From JBOGED01 sp050743625 (GTDB taxonomy: Bacteria > Actinomycetota > Nitriliruptoria > Euzebyales > Egibacteraceae): 11,352 nt of DNA. The stretch spans positions 1-11,352 of the forward strand of contig JBOGED010000588.1 of the NCBI GenBank assembly GCA_050743625.1, written 5' to 3'. The position numbers and the translations under genes were made by a program. This document shows, piece by piece, positions 6,953 to 11,352 of the stretch. How positions within the stretch are numbered: the stretch's first letter is position 1; the number at the start of each line of letters is the position of its first letter. The notes under the pieces are model-generated. The model did no database searches. It was not told the DNA's origin and worked only from the letters and a program-made list of their open reading frames with translations.

Positions 6953-6977
6953 CGGCCGGCAAGAATTTTGCCGGCCG
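6953..6977. repeat. 25-bp palindrome, second copy of the 4026-4047 repeat
   Basis: The perfect 10-bp arms CGGCCGGCAA (6953-6962) and TTGCCGGCCG (6968-6977) flank GAATT. The core GCCGGCAAGAATTTTGCCGGC (6955-6975) is nearly the reverse complement of 4026-4047, so the two copies face each other across the P450 and the two pseudogenes. No T-run follows. It lies in a gene-free region, so it may be a mobile palindromic element, a protein-binding site or a transcription-ending stem. Confidence 0.75.
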
Positions 6978-7403
6978 CCCTCGGGAGTAGACAGCACGCA
7001 GCCCCCTGAGCATGGTGGGTGGCCCACGAGGGTGAGCTGTGGAAGGCTAGTCAAGGGGTTTCTGTCAGGGTCCCCTTCAGGTCGCGTCTCCTCGTCCCCT
7101 GAGTGACCCGCTCGAGCAGCGCGGGCGAAAGGCAAGCCGCTTGTTACGGAGAACCGGTTCGGGAACTAGCTCTCCACACGCTCCGTCGGGGGTACTCGAG
7201 TCCCTGCCAGAAAACTTGGGTACCTTTGTCGGTGCGCCAGTCATACAGGAATACACTTTGGCCTTCAGCAAGCTCAGGCTTATTTCTTCCAGTCCAACCG
7301 CTTACGTGTTACTTTGTTGGGAACTTTTCAGCGCGCCTTGATTTGCTCGCGACGTTGTGCGCAGCCAGAGTCAAGTGTGATTGGTTCCCAGTCGCTGAAC
7401 GGC

Positions 7404-7409
7404 AGGAGG
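7404..7409 (+). promoter_or_regulatory. Ribosome binding site that sets the PKS start
   Basis: AGGAGG, a full match to the anti-Shine-Dalgarno sequence, lies 7 bases before the GTG at 7417. This decides for GTG 7417 over the in-frame ATG at 7468, which has no such site. Confidence 0.9.
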
Positions 7410-7416
7410 TGCAACG

Positions 7417-10400
7417 GTGGGAGAGCATGACGTGCTTGCGCGCCCAACGCGCGCAGGCCAATGTGGCATGATCGCAATCATTGGACTGTCCTGTCGCCTT
7501 CCTGGGGCACCTACTCCGGACGCGTTTTGGCGGCTGTTGCGGAATGGTGTAAACGCCGTCAGGCGGGCACCTGAAGGGCGGTGGGACGGGGACGCGGATA
7601 CGCCGCGTGATCGGGGGTCCTCTTCGCCTCGCGAGGTTAACCCGTTTTGGGGCGGATTCCTTGACCAAGTCGATCATTTCGATCCAAGCTTTTTCGGGAT
7701 TTCTCCCCGTGAGGCTGCGGTCATCGACCCGCAGCAGAGGTTGATATTGGAACTCGGTTGGGAAGCCTTAGAGGACGCCGGGATCGTTCCTGGAAGACTC
7801 GCGGGTAGTCAGACAGGCGTGTTTATAGGCACGCTTGGGGACGACTACGCGAGACTGTCTCAGCGCTACGGTGCGGATGCGGTGACGCAGCATACCGCAA
7901 CCGGTCTTCATCGCAGTATCATCGCAAACCGAGTCTCTTATCTGCTTGGCGTACATGGCCCCAGCCTGGTAATAGATTCAGCACAATCATCCTCGTTGGT
8001 CGCGGTGCATATGGCTTGTGAGAGCCTGCTCAGAGGCGAATCCGCGCTTGCGCTGGCTGGTGGCATAAACCTGAACATCGTCCCTGAGGGCTTCGGCATT
8101 GCCGACAAGTTCGGCGGTCTTTCTCCAGATGGCCGCTGTTTCACCTTCGATGCGCGAGCAAACGGGTATGTCCGCGGTGAGGGAGGCGGCGTCGTCGTGC
8201 TTAAGGCGCTGCGACAGGCCCTCGCTGACGGTGACGCGATCTATTGCGTGATCCGCGGCAGTGCGGTGAACAACGATGGCGCCAGCGAAAGCTTGACCAC
8301 ACCCAACCAATTGGCGCAAGAAGAGGTGTTGCGGCTCGCGTACGCACAGGCGGGGATCGAACCGGCGGCCGTGCAGTATGTGGAACTACACGGAACTGGG
8401 ACCAAAGTGGGCGACCCTATCGAAGCGGCGGCCCTAGGATCGGTGTTCGGTAGCGCCAAAGCGGCGGATTTTCCGCTACTGGTCGGTTCGGTCAAGACCA
8501 ACATCGGGCATTTGGAGGGCGCCGCGGGCATCGCTGGACTCCTCAAGACTGTCCTTTGCATAAAAGAACGGGAACTTGTCCCCAGCATCAATTTTGAAAC
8601 GCCGAGCCCGCGGGTTCCGCTGGATGCATTAAACCTCCAGGTGCACACGGTGTCGGGGCCGTGGCCACGCATGGACCGTCCCCTCGTTGCCGGTGTGAGC
8701 TCATGGGGTATGGGCGGCACGAACTGCCACGTCGTGCTGTCCGAGTGGGTACCGAGCGACAACGAGCAAGAAGAGGGAGCATCTTCGCCCGCTCTACGCC
8801 CTGCTGTGGCTGCGCCGACGCCGCTGCCGTGGGTGATTTCAGGCAGGAGCGAGCCGGCGTTGCGGGCTCAAGCGCAACGGCTGCGGGTGTATGTGGATGC
8901 CAACCCCGACTTGCGGTTGAGTGACATTGCGTATTCCCTGGCGACGACCCGATCTGCTTTTGAGCGGCGTGCGGTGCTGGTCGCCCAGGACCGGGAGGAT
9001 TTTCTTCAAGGGTTGGCTGCGCTGGCTCGGGGCGGGACTGCCGCGAACCTGGTGCAGGGTGTCGCGCGGGAGGGGGGCAAGGTTGCGTTCGTGTTCCCCG
9101 GCCAAGGCTCGCAGTGGGCGGGAATGGCGCTGGACCTGCTCGACTCGTCCGCGGTCTTTCGCACACGCATGCAGGAGTGCGCTGATGCGTTCGCGCCGCT
9201 TGTCGAGTGGTCGTTGGCGGATGTCCTGCGCGGTGAGCCAGGCGCACCATCACAAGAACGGGCCGATGTGGTCCAGCCGGCGTTATTCGCGGTGATGGTG
9301 TCCCTGGCGGCGCTGTGGCGCTCGTACGGCGTCGAACCGGCCGCAGTCGTCGGGCACAGCCAGGGCGAGATCGCTGCCGCATGCGTCGCTGGTGGCCTGT
9401 CATTGGCGGATGCCGCCAGGGTGGTGGTGCGACGCAGCCAGGCGGTGGCTGATCTGGCCGGTCGTGGCGGGATGTTGTCAGTCCCGCTGCCCTTGGAGCA
9501 GCTGAGCCAACGCCTGGAGCGGCTGGGCGAGCGGATCGCTCTCGCCGCGGTCAACGGACCTGGCTCAGTGGTCTTGTCCGGTGACCCGCAGGCGCTGGAC
9601 GGATTGCTCGGCGAGCTGTCGGCGCAAGGGGTCCACGCTCGGAAGATACCGGTGGACTACGCCTCGCACTCGGTGCAGGTGGAGGCTCTCCGCGAGCGGT
9701 TGCTCAGCGTCCTATCGCCGATTACCCCACGCTCGTCGGACATCCCCTTCTACTCCACAGTCACCGGGCAGCCGCTGGACACCTGCGTGCTGGACGCCGA
9801 GTACTGGTACCGCAATCTACGCCAAACCGTTCATTTCGACCAAGCGACCCGAAGCCTGCTGGAGCAAGGCTACCAAGTCTTCATCGAGGTCAGCCCGCAT
9901 CCGGTGCTGACGGTAGGAGTGCAGGAGACGGCAGACGAGGCGGCCAGCGAGGCCGTGATCGTCGGTTCCCTGCGCCGTGACCACGGCGGCTTGGACCGCT
10001 TCCTGACCTGCTTGGCCCAGGTCCACGTCCACGGCGTGGGGGTGGATTGGGAGGCGGTGTTCGCGGGGCGGGGTGCGCGGCGGGTGGAGTTGCCGACGTA
10101 TGCGTTCCAGCGGCGGCGGTACTGGCTGACGGCCCTCCCCGTTGCGGAGGATGCGGCCCCTGTTGACGGTGATACGGCCGAGGCCCGGTTCGGGGATGAG
10201 GATCCTGAGGCGACGTTCCGGCAACGCCTGTCCGGACTGTCAGAGGTCGATCAGGATCGCGCGGTGCGGGAGTTGGTGTGCGCCCACGTGGCTGCCGTGC
10301 TGGAGCATGACTCGCCGGATGCGGTCGAGGTGGCATGGGCGTTCAAGGATCTCGGGTTCGACTCGTTGACCGCGGTGGAGCTGCGCAACCGGCTGATCGC

Positions 10401-11352
10401 GGCGACCGGGTTGAGCTTGCCGACCACTGCGCTATTCGACCATCCCACACCCCTCCTGCTCGCTCGGCATCTGCGGGCGGAGATTTTGGGGTTGGAAGCC
10501 GGGGTGTTCACCCCGGTGGCGGCGACTGTCAATGACGAGCCAATCGCGATCGTGGCAATGAGTTGCCGCTATCCAGGGGATGCGGGGTCTCCAGAGGAAT
10601 TGTGGCAGCTTGTCTCCGCGGGCGTGGACGCCATCTCGGGATTCCCCACCGATCGCGGGTGGGACCTGGAGCGGTTGTACGACCCAGATCCTGACCGGTC
10701 GGGCACGAGCTATGCCCGACAGGGAGGCTTCCTCGCCGACGCGAGCCAGTTCGACCCGCTGTTGTTCGGGATATCGCCGCGGGAGGCGTTGGCGATGGAC
10801 CCACAGCAGCGGCTGCTGCTAGAGACCTCCTGGGAGGTCTTGGAGCGGGTGGGCATCGACCCTGCCTCGTTGCGGGGCAGTCCGGCAGGAGTATTTGTCG
10901 GTGCCACATCTTCGGATTATGGTCCGCGTCTTCATGAAGCGACGGAGGGGTTCGAGGGTTATCTCCTGACCGGCACCACACCTAGCGTCGCCTCGGGTCG
11001 GGTCGCCTACACCTTTGGGCTAGAGGGGCCGGCGATCACGGTAGACACCGCCTGCTCGTCGTCGTTGGTGGCGTTGCACCTGGCGTGTCAGGCGTTGCGT
11101 GGGGGGGAGTGCTCGTTGGCGTTGGCGGGTGGGGTGACCGTGATGGCCAGCCCGGGCATGTTCGTGGAGTTCTCCCGCCAGCGTGGGCTGTCCCCCGACG
11201 GGCGCTGCAAAGCGTTCTCCGCGGCCGCGGACGGCACGGGCTGGTCTGAGGGCGCGGGCATGCTGCTGCTGGAGCGGCTGTCCGACGCGCAACGCCACGG
11301 CCACCCGGTGTTGGCGGTCATACGCGGCTCGGCGGTCAACCAAGACGGCGCC
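7417..11352 (+). CDS. Modular type I PKS: KSQ-AT-ACP loading module, then KS (partial)
   Basis: The frame is open for 1312 codons and runs off the window. Domains: KSQ at about 12-441, with the active-site motif 'DSAQSSSL' carrying Q190 where condensing KSs have Cys, plus intact H325 ('ELHGTGT') and H365 ('KTNIGH'). AT at about 553-850, with 'GHSQGE' (S648) and 'YASH' at 748-751, the methylmalonyl-CoA signature. Post-AT linker ending 'LPTYAFQRRRYWL'. ACP at about 948-1020, with 'LGFDSL' and S983 for phosphopantetheine. KS of module 1 from about 1040, with a normal 'DTACSSSL' (C1213), incomplete. KSQ-AT-ACP is the classic loading module in which the KSQ decarboxylates the loaded unit, so the predicted starter is propionyl. 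Only about 11 residues precede the KS and no N-terminal docking coil is seen, fitting the first protein of an assembly line. Codon use is less G/C-biased in the KSQ than later, and it contains TTA codons. Confidence 0.97.
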   Translation, partial: MGEHDVLARPTRAGQCGMIAIIGLSCRLPGAPTPDAFWRLLRNGVNAVRRAPEGRWDGDADTPRDRGSSSPREVNPFWGGFLDQVDHFDPSFFGISPREAAVIDPQQRLILELGWEALEDAGIVPGRLAGSQTGVFIGTLGDDYARLSQRYGADAVTQHTATGLHRSIIANRVSYLLGVHGPSLVIDSAQSSSLVAVHMACESLLRGESALALAGGINLNIVPEGFGIADKFGGLSPDGRCFTFDARANGYVRGEGGGVVVLKALRQALADGDAIYCVIRGSAVNNDGASESLTTPNQLAQEEVLRLAYAQAGIEPAAVQYVELHGTGTKVGDPIEAAALGSVFGSAKAADFPLLVGSVKTNIGHLEGAAGIAGLLKTVLCIKERELVPSINFETPSPRVPLDALNLQVHTVSGPWPRMDRPLVAGVSSWGMGGTNCHVVLSEWVPSDNEQEEGASSPALRPAVAAPTPLPWVISGRSEPALRAQAQRLRVYVDANPDLRLSDIAYSLATTRSAFERRAVLVAQDREDFLQGLAALARGGTAANLVQGVAREGGKVAFVFPGQGSQWAGMALDLLDSSAVFRTRMQECADAFAPLVEWSLADVLRGEPGAPSQERADVVQPALFAVMVSLAALWRSYGVEPAAVVGHSQGEIAAACVAGGLSLADAARVVVRRSQAVADLAGRGGMLSVPLPLEQLSQRLERLGERIALAAVNGPGSVVLSGDPQALDGLLGELSAQGVHARKIPVDYASHSVQVEALRERLLSVLSPITPRSSDIPFYSTVTGQPLDTCVLDAEYWYRNLRQTVHFDQATRSLLEQGYQVFIEVSPHPVLTVGVQETADEAASEAVIVGSLRRDHGGLDRFLTCLAQVHVHGVGVDWEAVFAGRGARRVELPTYAFQRRRYWLTALPVAEDAAPVDGDTAEARFGDEDPEATFRQRLSGLSEVDQDRAVRELVCAHVAAVLEHDSPDAVEVAWAFKDLGFDSLTAVELRNRLIAATGLSLPTTALFDHPTPLLLARHLRAEILGLEAGVFTPVAATVNDEPIAIVAMSCRYPGDAGSPEELWQLVSAGVDAISGFPTDRGWDLERLYDPDPDRSGTSYARQGGFLADASQFDPLLFGISPREALAMDPQQRLLLETSWEVLERVGIDPASLRGSPAGVFVGATSSDYGPRLHEATEGFEGYLLTGTTPSVASGRVAYTFGLEGPAITVDTACSSSLVALHLACQALRGGECSLALAGGVTVMASPGMFVEFSRQRGLSPDGRCKAFSAAADGTGWSEGAGMLLLERLSDAQRHGHPVLAVIRGSAVNQDGA

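Larger units (their letters stand above)
6634..7416. other. Long gene-free leader between lyase remnant and PKS
   Basis: About 780 bp between divergent units without a supported gene. Frames present are short, lack motifs, and one plus-strand frame (7103-7471) ignores the strong PKS ribosome binding site it crosses. The stretch contains the palindrome at 6953-6977, a direct repeat pair (GGCAACTGGATAA at 6826 and GGCATTTGGATAA at 6854, 28 bp apart), and becomes less GC-rich towards the PKS start. The PKS promoter and possible regulator sites should lie here, but I cannot assign -10/-35 boxes with confidence. Confidence 0.55.

Noticed and set aside
7015..7027. Dyad GTGGG-TGG-CCCAC upstream of the PKS
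   Set aside because: Arms of five bases are common in GC-rich DNA; no T-run or operator context.
7468..7470. ATG as an alternative PKS start
   Set aside because: The GTG at 7417 is in frame and has AGGAGG at ideal spacing, whereas this ATG has no ribosome binding site and would leave almost nothing before the KS core.
7103..7471. 122-codon plus-strand frame before the PKS
   Set aside because: It has no recognisable motif, overlaps the PKS start in a different frame and runs straight through its strong ribosome binding site.
8588..9403. 271-codon minus-strand frame inside the PKS, and other antisense frames
   Set aside because: Low-complexity Arg/Pro/Thr/Ser composition typical of antisense frames in GC-rich genes; the plus strand carries clear KS and AT motifs.
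1..11352. tRNA, rRNA, CRISPR array, transposase or integrase
   Set aside because: I looked for tRNA T-arm patterns, regularly spaced repeats and recombinase motifs on both strands and found none that hold up by eye.

Overview
The window reads as a piece of a high-GC actinobacterial (Actinomycetota) chromosome. The evidence is strong G/C bias at third codon positions in most genes, a MurJ/MviN protein of actinobacterial type, a class I bacterial cytochrome P450 and a modular type I polyketide synthase (PKS). I cannot place it below phylum level with confidence.

Layout from left to right. (1) Positions 3-2436, minus strand: an apparent housekeeping pair, the lipid II flippase-like gene murJ followed by an uncharacterised gene whose start overlaps the murJ stop by 8 bp. 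(2) Positions 2437-2852: a gene-free stretch with two related GC-rich inverted repeats, one of them a perfect 16-bp stem. (3) Positions 2853-3572, minus strand: an unrecognised 239-residue protein with less G/C-biased codons. (4) Positions 3573-4046: no recognisable gene. (5) Positions 4047-7416: the decayed edge of a biosynthetic cluster. It holds a C-terminal fragment of a crotonyl-CoA carboxylase/reductase (plus strand), an intact P450 (minus strand), and, 41 bp upstream of the P450, a wrecked gene for a MIO-type aromatic amino acid ammonia-lyase or aminomutase in three reading frames with three large internal deletions. Two copies of a short palindrome lie at 4026-4047 and 6953-6977, on either side of this block. 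(6) Positions 7417-11352, plus strand: the first protein of a modular PKS, starting with a KSQ-AT-ACP loading module and running into the KS of module 1 at the window edge.

How the genes fit together (inference). The PKS loading module has glutamine in place of the KS catalytic cysteine and a methylmalonyl-type AT (YASH motif), so the predicted starter unit is propionyl made by decarboxylation of methylmalonyl-ACP. The P450 would be a tailoring hydroxylase or epoxidase. The two broken genes are of the kind that supply unusual building blocks: alkylmalonyl-CoA extender units from a CCR, and cinnamate/coumarate or beta-amino acids from a MIO enzyme. Their loss suggests a cluster that has been remodelled or assembled from parts. 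A shift in codon usage inside the PKS, between the KSQ region and the AT/ACP/KS, points the same way. I found no tRNA, rRNA, CRISPR array or recognisable transposase.
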